A DNA stretch of 8,850 bases, from the NCBI GenBank assembly GCA_903938955.1, contig CAJAFJ010000572.1:1-8850 (forward strand), read 5' to 3'. Under the pieces are notes generated by a model. It was not told the origin of the DNA. It searched no databases and was given only the letters and a program-made list of their open reading frames with translations. The position numbers and the translations under genes are program-made. The DNA comes from an uncultured beta proteobacterium. Lineage in GTDB: Bacteria; Pseudomonadota; Gammaproteobacteria; Burkholderiales; Burkholderiaceae. Shown one piece after another: positions 1 to 7,155 of this stretch (within the stretch, counting starts at the first letter, position 1; each line of letters begins with the position of its first letter).

Positions 1-317
1 TAAACATTAAACAGCGAACAGCAAATACCGAATTTATCAAGTCGGACCAGCCAAACTTGGTGGTCAATTATCGACCTTCAGCCCCTTAAATGGCTAACGG
101 CGGAACGGACCTTGTCTTTATTTCGGCAACATTTGCTGACAATTAAATGGAATTTCTGGAAATTTTGTTTCCACTAACCCGATGTATCAAATTTAAGCTG
201 CCTCAGGGTCATGAGATCAGGCGATAAGGCGGCGAAACCCCCCGCATTTACCGCGAAAGCAGTAACCGGCCCGGGCTGCCGCCACGGGCCTGATCAGCCC
301 AAGACGGGGATCAAACC
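1..317. other. Intergenic region, no gene recognised
   Basis: This stretch lies beyond the 3' end of the SEL1-repeat gene and reaches the window edge. I see no open frame with coding character and no RNA gene. Its left part is more A+T-rich than the surrounding genes, which fits an intergenic or promoter region. It holds a weak hairpin at 158-172 (arms GGAAA/TTTCC), a C6 run at 238-243 and a GC-rich hairpin at 268-290, listed separately. A minus-strand GTCGATAA at 75-68 resembles a sigma-28 -10 box but has no matching -35. Confidence 0.6.
268..290 (-). terminator. GC-rich hairpin downstream of the SEL1-repeat gene
   Basis: On the minus strand GGCCCG pairs with CGGGCC, followed inward by GGC/GCC around a GGCA loop with one bulged T. 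It begins about 27 nt past the SEL1-gene stop codon, so it may mark the 3' end of the nodT-like/SEL1 transcript. No U-tract follows on either strand, so it is not a convincing rho-independent terminator. It could instead stabilise the RNA end. Confidence 0.3.
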
Positions 318-2228
318 TTAAGACTGGCCACGCTCAGGGGCGGGTTGAGCTTGCGCCGGCGTCCACTCATCCGCGCGGCGTTGCGCCTCGCGGATCACGT
401 CGGCGGCCAGGCTAGCTTCAGACCGGAGACGGTTTTTTTCGGCGGCCGAGTCGCCGCCCCGGCTGGCGATCACAAACCACTTGTGGGCCTCGACCGGGTC
501 CAGCGCCACGCCCTCGCCGGTGGCATACATCAGCCCCAACCGGGCCTGAGCGCTTGGAACGCCTTGTGCCGCCGCCTTGATCAGCCAGGAAAAGGCCAGT
601 GCCAGGTTTTTTTCAACGCCCTGCCCCTTGCCGTACATCAGCGCCAGGTTGTATTGCGCCTCCGGGTCGCCCTGCCCGGCTGCCCTGGCCCACCACATCA
701 CGGCCTGCTCGATATTCTCAATGCGTGCAAACAAGACCCCCAAGCTCGCCTGAGCGGGCGCAAAGCCGGCATCTGCCGCTTTTTGGCACCACACAAAGCC
801 CAGCTTGAGGTCTTTCTTCAGGCCACCGCCACCACTGACATATAAGGAACTCAAATTCCACTGCGCCTTGGCGTCGCCCTGCTCGGCAGCTTTCTGAAAC
901 CAGAAAAACGCCTGTCGAACATCTTTGGCAGACCCTTTTCCGCTCAAGAAAAGACCAGCCAGCGCGCACTGTGCCTGCGCATGCCCTTGGTTGGCCGCTT
1001 GCAGATAACCGTGGAATTCTCTTTGCCGGTCCAACGCCACGCCCTTTCCAGCGCCATATTGCTGCGCCAGTAAAAACTGCGCCTGCGCGACGCCGTGTTC
1101 TGCCGCCCGCTCAAAACAGGCGGCCGCCAGATGCCCCAGGTCGCCACTGAAAAGTTTGCCCAGCGTCATCAAGGCGCGCGCATCGCCCCCTTCGCCCGCC
1201 TGGGTGTAACAGGACAGGCCTTTAAAAAAGTCCTGTGCCACGCCCTGCCCGGACGAGTAACAACGGCCCAGCGCAAATTGCGCTTCCAGGTTGCCCTGCT
1301 GCGCCGCCTTGTGGTACCAGCCCAGCGCGGCTGGATCCTGTGCGTTTTCAAAGACTTTGGCCACCGCCAGCTGCGCCCGGACATCGCCTTGCTGCGCGGC
1401 CACCAGGTACCAGTCGCAGGCCTGCTGCGCATCCTGCTGAACCTCAATGCCCAGGTCGTACATCAGCCCCAAGTGATAGCGGGCATCGGCATCGCCCAAC
1501 TCGGCCGCCCGGGACCAGCGCTCGGCGTCCAGCCGACGCTCGGCCGAACCCGACTTGCGACGCCCGCCCCCCCCCTTGGCTCGGCCCTGGCCTTTGGCAT
1601 CCAGGAATTCCATGGCCACCTGCGCGGCGGCAAAACTTTGGCGGGCAGCCTTGCGGTACCAGATCAGCGCCTGCGCCACATCTTGCGCCACGCCCTGACC
1701 ATTGGCATACAACCCCGCCAACGCGGTCTGCGCCGCCGCCCAACCCTGTTCAGCCGATTTTTGATACCAATAAAACGCCTCGGCATCATTGCGTTCAACA
1801 CCCTGACCCGCCGCCAACGCATTGCCGACCACGAACTGCGCCTCGGCCAAGCCCAGTTCGGCCGCCTGGACAGACAGCGCGTGCGCCACCGCCTGATGCG
1901 GTGCCGCGTACAAGCGCCCCAACTTGAACAAGGCTTTTGAATGCCCCTGGTCCGCCGCCTTTTGGTACCAGCGCAGCGCCTGGTGCTCATCTTGCTCGAT
2001 GCCGACGCCACTGGCATAGCGGGTTGCCAGCAGATACTGGGCGGCGGCCAGACCCCGGTCCGCCGCCTGGCGAATCCAGACCAGCGCCTGCTCAAGGTCG
2101 CGCCCAACACCAACACCATTGGCATACATCAGGCCCAATTCGTATTGGGACTCCCGCACACCAAGCCGGGCAGATTTCAAGGCACTGTTAAAGGCCCGTT
2201 TGTGGGTGGAACTAACAGCGTCAGCCAT
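318..2228 (-). CDS. SEL1-like repeat protein (about 16 repeats)
   Basis: This is a 636-residue protein made almost entirely of SEL1-like (TPR-related) alpha-helical repeats. The recurring pattern is A.AQ..LG..Y..G.GV..D...A..WY.KAA.QG, from about residue 27 to 606; I count about 16 units, several short or degenerate (near 97-126, 288-317 and 350-380). No signal peptide or membrane segment is visible, so it is probably a cytoplasmic scaffold. Repeat 6 carries a Gly/Arg/Lys/Ser-rich insertion at about 212-234, encoded across a G9 run (1567-1575). The tail after the last repeat, rich in A, Q, E and R, resembles other SEL1 proteins. The start has an AAGGGG Shine-Dalgarno sequence. It begins 41 bp after the efflux gene with no clear promoter, so co-transcription is likely. 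SEL1 proteins mediate protein-protein contacts in signalling, envelope or motility functions; the partner here is unknown. Confidence 0.9.
   Translation of the reverse strand: MADAVSSTHKRAFNSALKSARLGVRESQYELGLMYANGVGVGRDLEQALVWIRQAADRGLAAAQYLLATRYASGVGIEQDEHQALRWYQKAADQGHSKALFKLGRLYAAPHQAVAHALSVQAAELGLAEAQFVVGNALAAGQGVERNDAEAFYWYQKSAEQGWAAAQTALAGLYANGQGVAQDVAQALIWYRKAARQSFAAAQVAMEFLDAKGQGRAKGGGGRRKSGSAERRLDAERWSRAAELGDADARYHLGLMYDLGIEVQQDAQQACDWYLVAAQQGDVRAQLAVAKVFENAQDPAALGWYHKAAQQGNLEAQFALGRCYSSGQGVAQDFFKGLSCYTQAGEGGDARALMTLGKLFSGDLGHLAAACFERAAEHGVAQAQFLLAQQYGAGKGVALDRQREFHGYLQAANQGHAQAQCALAGLFLSGKGSAKDVRQAFFWFQKAAEQGDAKAQWNLSSLYVSGGGGLKKDLKLGFVWCQKAADAGFAPAQASLGVLFARIENIEQAVMWWARAAGQGDPEAQYNLALMYGKGQGVEKNLALAFSWLIKAAAQGVPSAQARLGLMYATGEGVALDPVEAHKWFVIASRGGDSAAEKNRLRSEASLAADVIREAQRRADEWTPAQAQPAPERGQS
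1567..1575 (-). repeat. G9 homopolymer inside the SEL1-repeat gene
   Basis: Nine consecutive C on the plus strand read as G9 in the coding strand. They encode the glycines of the insertion in SEL1 repeat 6, near residue 219. A one-base gain or loss would shift the frame, and in one shifted frame translation would stop near 1444, removing about 370 residues. Whether it varies is unknown. Confidence 0.85.
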
Positions 2229-2259
2229 GCAGCCCCTTAGAAAATGAATCGTCAGCCAT
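2221..2259 (-). other. 12-codon upstream ORF overlapping the SEL1 gene start
   Basis: A short frame, MADDSFSKGLHG, starts in the gap after the efflux gene and ends inside the first codons of the SEL1 gene, overlapping it by 8 bp in another frame. Its first ten bases (ATGGCTGACG, 2259-2250) are repeated exactly at the SEL1 start (2228-2219), 31 bp away. It may be a duplication relic, or it may couple translation between the two genes. There is no good ribosome binding site of its own, so translation is uncertain. Confidence 0.2.
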
Positions 2260-2269
2260 GACGGCTATT

Positions 2270-3667
2270 TTAGAGAACGGGCTCGCCCCCACCCAGCGCC
2301 TTGTACAACTGGGCGGTAGCCTCCAACTGGGCGCGGCGCACCTGGGCTCCCATCTGCTGCGCCGACAAAAGCTCACGCTCCCCGGCCAGCACCTCCAGAT
2401 AACTGACCATGCCCGCGTCATAACGTCCCTGGGAAATCTGGAGCCGCCGGGCCTGCACCTTGGTGTTTTCATTGACCGCACGTATCTGCCGGGCAAGCGA
2501 GGCGCGCGAGGACAGCAGATCGGCGACCTCACGAAAGGCCTGCTGGATGGTTTTTTCATATTCAGCGACCGCAATCACTTTTCTGGCTTCTGCCACATCC
2601 ACGCCGGCTGCGATCCGCCCACCATCAAAGATCGGCAAGGAAATCACCGGCTGAAAAGACCAGGCGCCACCGGTGAACAAGCCCAACAAGCCCTGACTTG
2701 CCGCGCCCAGGCTGGCCGTGAGCAATATTTTGGGCAGAAAAGCTGCCCGCGCAGCGCCAATATTGGCGTGTGCCGCCAGCAGACGCTGCTCTGAGGCCAT
2801 CACGTCAGGGCGCGTCAGCAATACTTCGGCGGGCAAACCCGTGGCCAAATCGCTGTCAAGATCCTGCGCATCCAAAGAACCGCTCAGCGGCAGGGCCACC
2901 GGGGCGTTGCCCATCAAAAAATTCAGCCGGTTGGCCGCCACATTGCGTTGATGTTCCAGGTTGTCGTGACTGGCGCGCGAGGACTCAAGCAAGCCCCTGG
3001 CCTGCTGAAACTCGAAATCGTTGGTGCCGCCCAAATCGCGCCCCTTGGTGATCAGCGCCAGCGACTGTGTGTGCAAATCAACCGTTGACCGGGCCATCAC
3101 GATCAGCTCGTTCATCTGCAACAAGGCGAAATATGAACTGGCCACATCGGCCACCAAGGAGATGTACACAGCACGCCGCGACTCCTCGGTCGCCAGGTAG
3201 CTGACACGGGCGGCCTCCGTCAAACCGGCAATCCGTCCCCAAAAGTCGAGTTCAAATGAGACCGCAGCCAAGGACAGGTCATAACGTTGAGTGGTGACAG
3301 GCGTCCCGGCGCCACTGATATCAGCCGGCGTACGCGACAAATCACCCTGCCCCAAAAGGCTGATGGACGGACCCAGGTCCGCTTTGGCGATGCCGTATTG
3401 CGCACGCGCCTCTTGCACGCGGGCGGCTGCAATGCGCAAGTCGCGGTTGTTATCCAGGGCAGCCGCGATCAGCATTTGCAGTTGCGGGTCACTAAAGTAA
3501 CTGCGCCAGTGAATTTTGGTGGCCGCGCGCTGAGTTGGAGCCGTCTTGGCGGCAAGAGCCTCTCCGGGCCAAGCCGCCGGCACTGGTGGCACTGGGCGCT
3601 GAAATTCTGACATCGGCGAGCAAGCGCTCAGCAACCAGGCAGCCAGGAGAAGTAATGTTCTGTACAT
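2270..3667 (-). CDS. RND efflux outer-membrane factor lipoprotein (NodT/OprM family)
   Basis: This encodes 465 residues, the normal length for a TolC-like outer-membrane channel of the NodT/OprM/AdeK group. The N-terminus is a lipoprotein signal peptide: a hydrophobic stretch at 5-15 and lipobox LSAC with Cys16 as the lipidated residue. Family landmarks follow in order: WRSYFSDPQL near 54, SFELDFWGR at 137-145, LPAEVLLTRPDV at 278-289, ANIGAARAAFLP at 301-312, PIFDGG at 345-350, RYDAGMVSYLEVL at 415-427, and LYKALGGG near the end. These fit two repeated OEP units forming the trimeric beta-barrel plus periplasmic helical tunnel. The usual partners, a periplasmic adaptor and an inner-membrane RND pump, are not in the window. 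The start has no strong Shine-Dalgarno; a TTGACG at 3707-3702 could be a -35, but the matching -10 is poor. Substrate cannot be read from the sequence. Confidence 0.93.
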   Translation of the reverse strand: MYRTLLLLAAWLLSACSPMSEFQRPVPPVPAAWPGEALAAKTAPTQRAATKIHWRSYFSDPQLQMLIAAALDNNRDLRIAAARVQEARAQYGIAKADLGPSISLLGQGDLSRTPADISGAGTPVTTQRYDLSLAAVSFELDFWGRIAGLTEAARVSYLATEESRRAVYISLVADVASSYFALLQMNELIVMARSTVDLHTQSLALITKGRDLGGTNDFEFQQARGLLESSRASHDNLEHQRNVAANRLNFLMGNAPVALPLSGSLDAQDLDSDLATGLPAEVLLTRPDVMASEQRLLAAHANIGAARAAFLPKILLTASLGAASQGLLGLFTGGAWSFQPVISLPIFDGGRIAAGVDVAEARKVIAVAEYEKTIQQAFREVADLLSSRASLARQIRAVNENTKVQARRLQISQGRYDAGMVSYLEVLAGERELLSAQQMGAQVRRAQLEATAQLYKALGGGEPVL

Positions 3668-3775
3668 GATGCGAAGCGAGCCCAGACCTTGAAGACAACA
3701 GCGTCAAGTGGCGAGTTTAGAGACTCCACCTCACGCTGCAGAATCGCCCAACATGAAAAATAACAAGGGAATTGA

Positions 3776-3805
3776 TGGCCAACCCTGCGCGCCTGGGACT
3801 GGCCA
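3776..3805 (-). terminator. Possible terminator after fliT
   Basis: Two copies of the self-complementary TGGCCA (3776-3781 and 3800-3805) can pair, with CCC/GGG pairing inside, to give a hairpin 18 nt past the fliT stop codon. A moderately U-rich stretch follows on the minus strand (3775-3752). It would separate the flagellar operon from the efflux gene. The stem has internal mismatches, so this is a weak call. Confidence 0.35.
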
Positions 3806-3822
3806 CTCTGGTGAACAGGCCG

Positions 3823-4122
3823 CTAGTGCAGAAACTGGTGCTGACCGTCAAAACTTTGTTCGCAGTGAGCCAGCCAAGGCTCGGCCAGGTAGCGAATCTG
3901 GGCATCATTTTGCAGAATGCGCTGCATGATGCGGGTTTTCTCCGTGCGTTGCTCTGGCAGCAGCACTTCGCTCCGGGCACGCACACGAAGTTGCTCAATC
4001 AGCACGGCACAGGCACCTTCAAAGCGCACCACCTGGTCCCAATCTTCATCACGGGCAGCGTTCAGCATTTGGCTGCTGCTGTCTTCGATGGCTTTGTAAT
4101 AGTCAATGAGCATTTGTGACAT
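3823..4122 (-). CDS. fliT: Flagellar export chaperone FliT
   Basis: A 99-residue, mostly helical, charged protein. FliT is the cytoplasmic chaperone for the cap protein FliD; in enterobacteria it also binds FlhDC, and at the export gate it helps deliver FliD. The sequence has the family pattern: a short N-terminal helix (LIDYYKAIED), then a basic and acidic helix with WDQVVRFEGACAVLIEQLR near residues 28-46, and a C-terminal ILQNDAQIRYLAEPW helix. The chosen ATG lies 10 bp after the fliS stop and is preceded by GAGGAG overlapping that stop codon, which points to translational coupling. A longer in-frame start at 4185 would overlap fliS by 53 bp and is less likely. Identification rests on position after fliD-fliS and general sequence style, since FliT is poorly conserved. 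Confidence 0.85.
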   Translation of the reverse strand: MSQMLIDYYKAIEDSSSQMLNAARDEDWDQVVRFEGACAVLIEQLRVRARSEVLLPEQRTEKTRIMQRILQNDAQIRYLAEPWLAHCEQSFDGQHQFLH

Positions 4123-4132
4123 TTTCAGCTCC

Positions 4133-4552
4133 TCACGCCAAGTAATTCGGTGCAGCGATCTGGCTACGAATCTGGCCCCAGCCATCGGCCACGGGCTGTA
4201 TCAGACTGATCACCTCATCCACCATGGCGACATCATTGCGCAGGTTGGCTTCTGTGATTTTGAAGATACAGAAATCGTACAAGCTGAGCAGGGTTGCAGC
4301 AACTTCACCGCCGCGCTCAACATCCAGACTGGCCTTGAGACCTTCTTCAAGGATGCGGACCACACGTCCGATCGAGCGCCCTTTGGCGGCGAAGTCACCC
4401 TTTAACATGGCGCCCCTGGCGGCCGTCAGAGACTGCAAAACGCCATCAAACAAGAGGCTCACCAACTGGTGAGGACTGGCCTCGGAAACGGACGTTTCGA
4501 GACCAACGGTTTTGTAGGTATTTGCTGAACGCATACTGACTGGTGTAAACAT
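4133..4552 (-). CDS. fliS: Flagellar export chaperone FliS (flagellin chaperone)
   Basis: A 139-residue protein of normal FliS length. FliS binds the disordered C-terminus of flagellin in the cytoplasm, stops premature polymerisation, and brings it to the FlhA export gate. The family signature is visible: an N-terminal Tyr (YKTV, near 13) followed by SPHQLVSLLFDG at 26-37, then LDVERGGEVA at 77-86 and LYDF at 91-94, then a C-terminal helix. The start at 4552 is supported by AAGGAG at good distance; the upstream in-frame start at 4660 would overlap fliD by 44 bp and adds an unlikely basic leader. It sits 64 bp after fliD and 10 bp before fliT. A sigma-28-like -10 (GCCGATAT) lies in the gap before it. 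With two flagellins in the window it presumably serves both. Confidence 0.95.
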   Translation of the reverse strand: MFTPVSMRSANTYKTVGLETSVSEASPHQLVSLLFDGVLQSLTAARGAMLKGDFAAKGRSIGRVVRILEEGLKASLDVERGGEVAATLLSLYDFCIFKITEANLRNDVAMVDEVISLIQPVADGWGQIRSQIAAPNYLA

Positions 4553-4585
4553 TTTGACTAACTCCTTATGTACCTTATGCTTTCT

Positions 4586-4612
4586 ATATCGGCAAACGTA
4601 CGGAGAAATCAA
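4586..4612 (-). promoter_or_regulatory. Candidate sigma-28 promoter for fliS-fliT
   Basis: Between the fliD stop and fliS start the minus strand reads TTGATTTC, 11 nt, GCCGATAT. The -10 matches the FliA consensus GCCGATAA at 7 of 8 positions, and the spacer equals the classic 11 nt. The -35 matches TAAAGTTT at only 4 of 8. Transcription would begin near 4579, about 27 nt before the fliS ATG. It would be an internal promoter adding to read-through from fliC1-fliD. Confidence 0.4.
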
Positions 4613-4616
4613 CCTT

Positions 4617-6041
4617 TTATGACGTAGATTTATTCCATTGCGCGAGTTGCGCGTTGACATAAGAGCTCAGACCCGTCAGCGTAGACATTTGGGCGTCCAG
4701 TGCCGTGTATTGGCGCAACAACTGGACCTCAACCCGAGCGGCCCGGTCCGTGATCCGGTCCTGGTCTTTCAAGTTTCGATCGATCGAGCTTTGCAAGGCC
4801 GCCGACTTGTTGGTCACCCGACCGTCAAACGTGAGCAGGGCGTGCGTGAAATTCTTCACCTTCAGACCAAAGCCGTCGGTCGCATGGTTCAGGGGCGTAC
4901 TGGCGGTAAACAAATTGGTCAAATTGGCCATATCCTGCTTGGCGCTCGTGAGTTTGGCCGTATTGATCTTCAGGGACCCATCCGTTTGCCGCTCAAGCCC
5001 GATATCAGATAGATGAGTGAAGGTGGGCTTGGTCCCCGCGCCACTGGACCCCAACATCGCCCGGAGCGCGTTTTGCAAGCCGGTCGTGGCGGAGTCGCCC
5101 TGCAAGACGCCACCCACTTTGGCTGCGGCCGAGTACTTGGTCGCATCGGCCAGTGTTTTGTTCAGTGCGTTGTAGGCGTCAACAAAACTTTGGATATTTT
5201 TATCCACCACCTCCAGATCCGGCTCGACGGTGATTTCCACGGGTGCCGTGGTTACCTGCGTGAGCTGCAGCGTAACACCGGCGGTCACGTTCGCCATCGT
5301 ATTGGAGGCCGACTTGACGGACACGCCATTGATTTTGACTTTTGCGTCCAGCGGCGACTGGCCGACAAACGCGGCGCTGTCCGGGTTGGTGAAGCCCAGG
5401 GCCGCCAGCCCCGCATCGGCCGGGGTATCCAGCCGAAAACCAGCATCGGCGCCGGTGGTATTGGAGCGAATCACCAGACGCTCATTGGCGCCATCCTTCA
5501 AGACACTGGCCGTGACGCCCGCATTGGCGGCATTGATCTTGGTTTTGATGTCAGTGAGGGTGTCGGTGGCCACGATGGAGACCGAGGCCGTGGTGCCATT
5601 GGCCGTGAACACAGGTCCGGCTACGGGACTCGTGGTCGGCTCGGACCAGCTCCCCAGTTCCAGCTGCAAGGTACCAACCGCCCCCACGGCCGTGCTCGCC
5701 ACGGACAGGGACGCCGCTGACTGCGTGCGCGCAAGCTGTGACACTTCAACCGACATGGTGGTGGCCACGGCCGAACTGCTGGCCGTGACGCCCACCGCCG
5801 TGGCGTTGGAAGATGCGGCCTTTTGCGTGTTCCAGCCACTGGCGCCGGCCAGCAGGGTGGCCGCCGTCTCCAACGTGGCGACCTGCGATTTCACCGTGCC
5901 GTACAAGCTGAGTTGCGCTTTAAAGGTCGAGGCTTTGGTCTGAAGCGCGGTCAGGGGTTGCTTTTCGATGGCCACCAGCTGCGACACGATGCTCTTGACA
6001 TCAAGCCCGCTGCCCACCCCCGTTGATGAGATTGTTGCCAT
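4617..6041 (-). CDS. fliD: Flagellar filament cap protein FliD (HAP2)
   Basis: A 474-residue cap protein, a usual size for FliD. It is exported through the flagellar channel and forms the cap at the filament tip, where it folds incoming flagellin. The N-terminus has the hallmark ISSTGVGSGLDV (residues 4-15) followed by SIVSQLV, which opens the FliD_N domain (to about 105). A Flagellin_IN-type segment is present (DTLTDIKTKINAANAG at about 160-175). The rest matches the FliD_C domain, with a coiled-coil C-terminus ending near SSYVNAQLAQW. There is no signal peptide, as expected for type III export. The Shine-Dalgarno upstream of the ATG is only a weak CGGGGG. It lies 99 bp after fliC1 and 64 bp before fliS. 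The middle of the protein is rich in Ala, Thr and Ser, typical of the exposed part. Confidence 0.96.
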   Translation of the reverse strand: MATISSTGVGSGLDVKSIVSQLVAIEKQPLTALQTKASTFKAQLSLYGTVKSQVATLETAATLLAGASGWNTQKAASSNATAVGVTASSSAVATTMSVEVSQLARTQSAASLSVASTAVGAVGTLQLELGSWSEPTTSPVAGPVFTANGTTASVSIVATDTLTDIKTKINAANAGVTASVLKDGANERLVIRSNTTGADAGFRLDTPADAGLAALGFTNPDSAAFVGQSPLDAKVKINGVSVKSASNTMANVTAGVTLQLTQVTTAPVEITVEPDLEVVDKNIQSFVDAYNALNKTLADATKYSAAAKVGGVLQGDSATTGLQNALRAMLGSSGAGTKPTFTHLSDIGLERQTDGSLKINTAKLTSAKQDMANLTNLFTASTPLNHATDGFGLKVKNFTHALLTFDGRVTNKSAALQSSIDRNLKDQDRITDRAARVEVQLLRQYTALDAQMSTLTGLSSYVNAQLAQWNKSTS

Positions 6042-6097
6042 GATTTACCCCCGAAATAGTTAATCCAAACCAAAAACCACAAATCGCCAAACGACTA

Positions 6098-6116
6098 AAC
6101 GGGCCCAGGGCCCGTT
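6098..6116 (-). terminator. Hairpin terminator or attenuator between fliC1 and fliD
   Basis: A perfect inverted repeat (arms AACGGGCC/GGCCCGTT, loop CAG) lies 24 bp past the fliC1 stop codon, in the 99-bp gap before fliD. On the minus strand it is followed by TAGTCGTTTGG, which has only scattered T's. The stem is strong but the U-tract is poor, so partial read-through would be expected. That would give much fliC1 RNA and less fliD RNA, which fits the subunit-to-cap ratio. Read-through dosage is inference. Confidence 0.5.
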
Positions 6117-6140
6117 GTCGTCAGCAAAGTTTAGCCATGT

Positions 6141-6944
6141 TTACCGCAACAGGGCCAGCACACCTTGTGGTGCCTGGTTGGCCTGCGCCACCATGGCGGT
6201 GCCCGCTTGTTGCAAGACTTGCGAGCGGGACAGGTTGGCGGTCTCCATGGCGTAGTCGGCATCCATGATGCGTCCGCGAGCCGCCGCCGAGTTCTCAGCC
6301 CCCACCCGCAAATTCGAAATCACGGTGTCAAAACGGTTCTGGGCAGCACCCCAGGTGGCACGCTCGGTGGTCACGGAGTCAATATCGATGTCCAAAGCGG
6401 TAATCGCGCTACCCGCACTGGCTGCATCGGTGAAAACAGTCGCCGTGAAACTGACTGCCGTCCCCGTCACGGTGATCGTGTCGTTGGCCGCCACGGCATT
6501 GGCGCCGACCTGGAAGTCAAACGTGGCGCCGCCGAGAACGTCTTTGCTGTTGAATTTGGTGGCTGCGACCACTCGGGTGTTCTCATTAGCCAGTGCGGTG
6601 AACTCTTGGCCCAGCGCAGTGATGTCGCTGGAGCTGTTGGTGCCGTTGGCCGCCTGCACCGCCAACTCACGCATGCGCTGCAGGTTGTTGGAGATGGCAC
6701 CCAGTGCGCCCTCAGCCGTTGCCGCCAGCGAGATGGCGTCATTGGCGTTGCGGATGGCAACGTTCATGCCACGGGTCTGGGCATTCATGCGCTCGGCAAT
6801 CGCCAGGCCAGCGGCGTCGTCTTTGGCGCCATTGACACGTAAACCGGAAGAGAGGCGACTCATGGAAGTCGCCAGGGAGTTCGCCGTGCCAGCCAGATTA
6901 CGTTGGGCATTAAGCGAATTGATGTTGGTGTTAATGGATGACAT
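6141..6944 (-). CDS. fliC: Flagellin FliC1 (short filament subunit)
   Basis: A 267-residue flagellin, the subunit of the external filament, exported by the flagellar type III apparatus. The N-terminal helical domain (MSSINTNI start, LSSGLRVN at 31-38, AGLAIAERM at 45-53, QRMRELAVQ at 89-97) and the C-terminal domain ([14 protein letters not shown] at about 222-235, ending in VLALLR) are complete. The centre is only about 90 residues, so the outer D2/D3 domains are essentially missing. The N-terminal region also keeps the residues that in known flagellins contact TLR5. The start has a good AAGGAG. It is divergent from fliC2 and is followed by a hairpin and fliD-fliS-fliT. In the first 104 residues it differs from FliC2 at only four positions. 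Residues 19, 39, 201, 207, 215, 236, 261 and 264 are Gly, Ala or Thr here but Ser in FliC2. Confidence 0.97.
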   Translation of the reverse strand: MSSINTNINSLNAQRNLAGTANSLATSMSRLSSGLRVNGAKDDAAGLAIAERMNAQTRGMNVAIRNANDAISLAATAEGALGAISNNLQRMRELAVQAANGTNSSSDITALGQEFTALANENTRVVAATKFNSKDVLGGATFDFQVGANAVAANDTITVTGTAVSFTATVFTDAASAGSAITALDIDIDSVTTERATWGAAQNRFDTVISNLRVGAENSAAARGRIMDADYAMETANLSRSQVLQQAGTAMVAQANQAPQGVLALLR

Positions 6945-6980
6945 TTGAAGCTCCTTTTAAGCTGAAAAGCTGAATAAATC

Positions 6981-6994
6981 CGGCATTGCTGCCA
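6981..6994 (-). promoter_or_regulatory. fliC1 leader hairpin with GNRA tetraloop
   Basis: The fliC1 leader reads UGGCA-GCAA-UGCCG, which forms a 5-bp stem (one U-G pair) closed by a GCAA tetraloop of the GNRA class; a further U-G pair can extend the base. It sits inside a 21-nt block (6973-6993) that matches the fliC2 leader at 20 of 21 positions. A GGA triplet overlaps the 3' base of the stem and the run GATTTATT follows. The hairpin ends 36 nt before the ATG. A role in RNA stability or in translation (for example through a CsrA-like protein) is inference. Confidence 0.5.
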
Positions 6995-7087
6995 ATCTCA
7001 ACGCCAGCCCTGAGGCTGACCGCTATGACCGGAGCACTACGAGGCACCTACCGGACGACGAGCTCTTCATTGAACCCGTTGTAGTTC

Positions 7088-7115
7088 TTTTCGGACAGCC
7101 TGCCGCAAAACTTAA
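7088..7115 (-). promoter_or_regulatory. Candidate sigma-28 promoter of fliC1
   Basis: On the minus strand TTAAGTTT, 12 nt, TCCGAAAA resembles the FliA consensus TAAAGTTT-N11-GCCGATAA (7 of 8 in the -35, 6 of 8 in the -10, spacer one longer). The start would fall near 7081, giving a leader of about 135 nt that contains the conserved hairpin. It is the best match I found upstream of fliC1. Confidence 0.4.
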
Positions 7116-7148
7116 GTGGGTATTTGAAATTTGATTGAACAGACCCAC
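7116..7148. repeat. Inverted repeat between the divergent flagellin promoters
   Basis: GTGGGT at 7116-7121 and ACCCAC at 7143-7148 are exact complements 21 bp apart. They start directly upstream of the proposed fliC1 -35 and end just before the proposed fliC2 -35. A second imperfect inverted repeat (TTGAACAGA and TCTGTCAA, 7135-7160) overlaps its right arm. The spacing and position suit a dimeric regulator able to act on both genes, but six-base arms can arise by chance. Confidence 0.3.
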
Positions 7149-7155
7149 GATTTCT

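Noticed and set aside
68..75. GTCGATAA on the minus strand, close to a sigma-28 -10
   Set aside because: No TAAA-like -35 lies at suitable distance, and the gene it might serve is outside the window.
1095..1940. Long plus-strand open frame (281 codons) opposite the SEL1 gene
   Set aside because: It is rich in Arg, Pro, Gln and Leu, mirrors the repeat structure of the minus-strand gene, and has no recognisable domain; it is a shadow of high-G+C coding DNA.
3708..3929. Plus-strand 73-codon frame spanning the nodT-fliT gap
   Set aside because: It overlaps fliT antisense for much of its length, lacks a clear ribosome binding site and has no recognisable features.
5013..5943. Plus-strand open frames of 235 and 237 codons opposite fliD
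   Set aside because: They lie wholly inside a confidently identified fliD and show no family features.
6107..6107. Inverted repeat around 6107 as a regulator site for fliD
   Set aside because: Its position just past the fliC1 stop and its GC-rich perfect stem fit a terminator or attenuator better.
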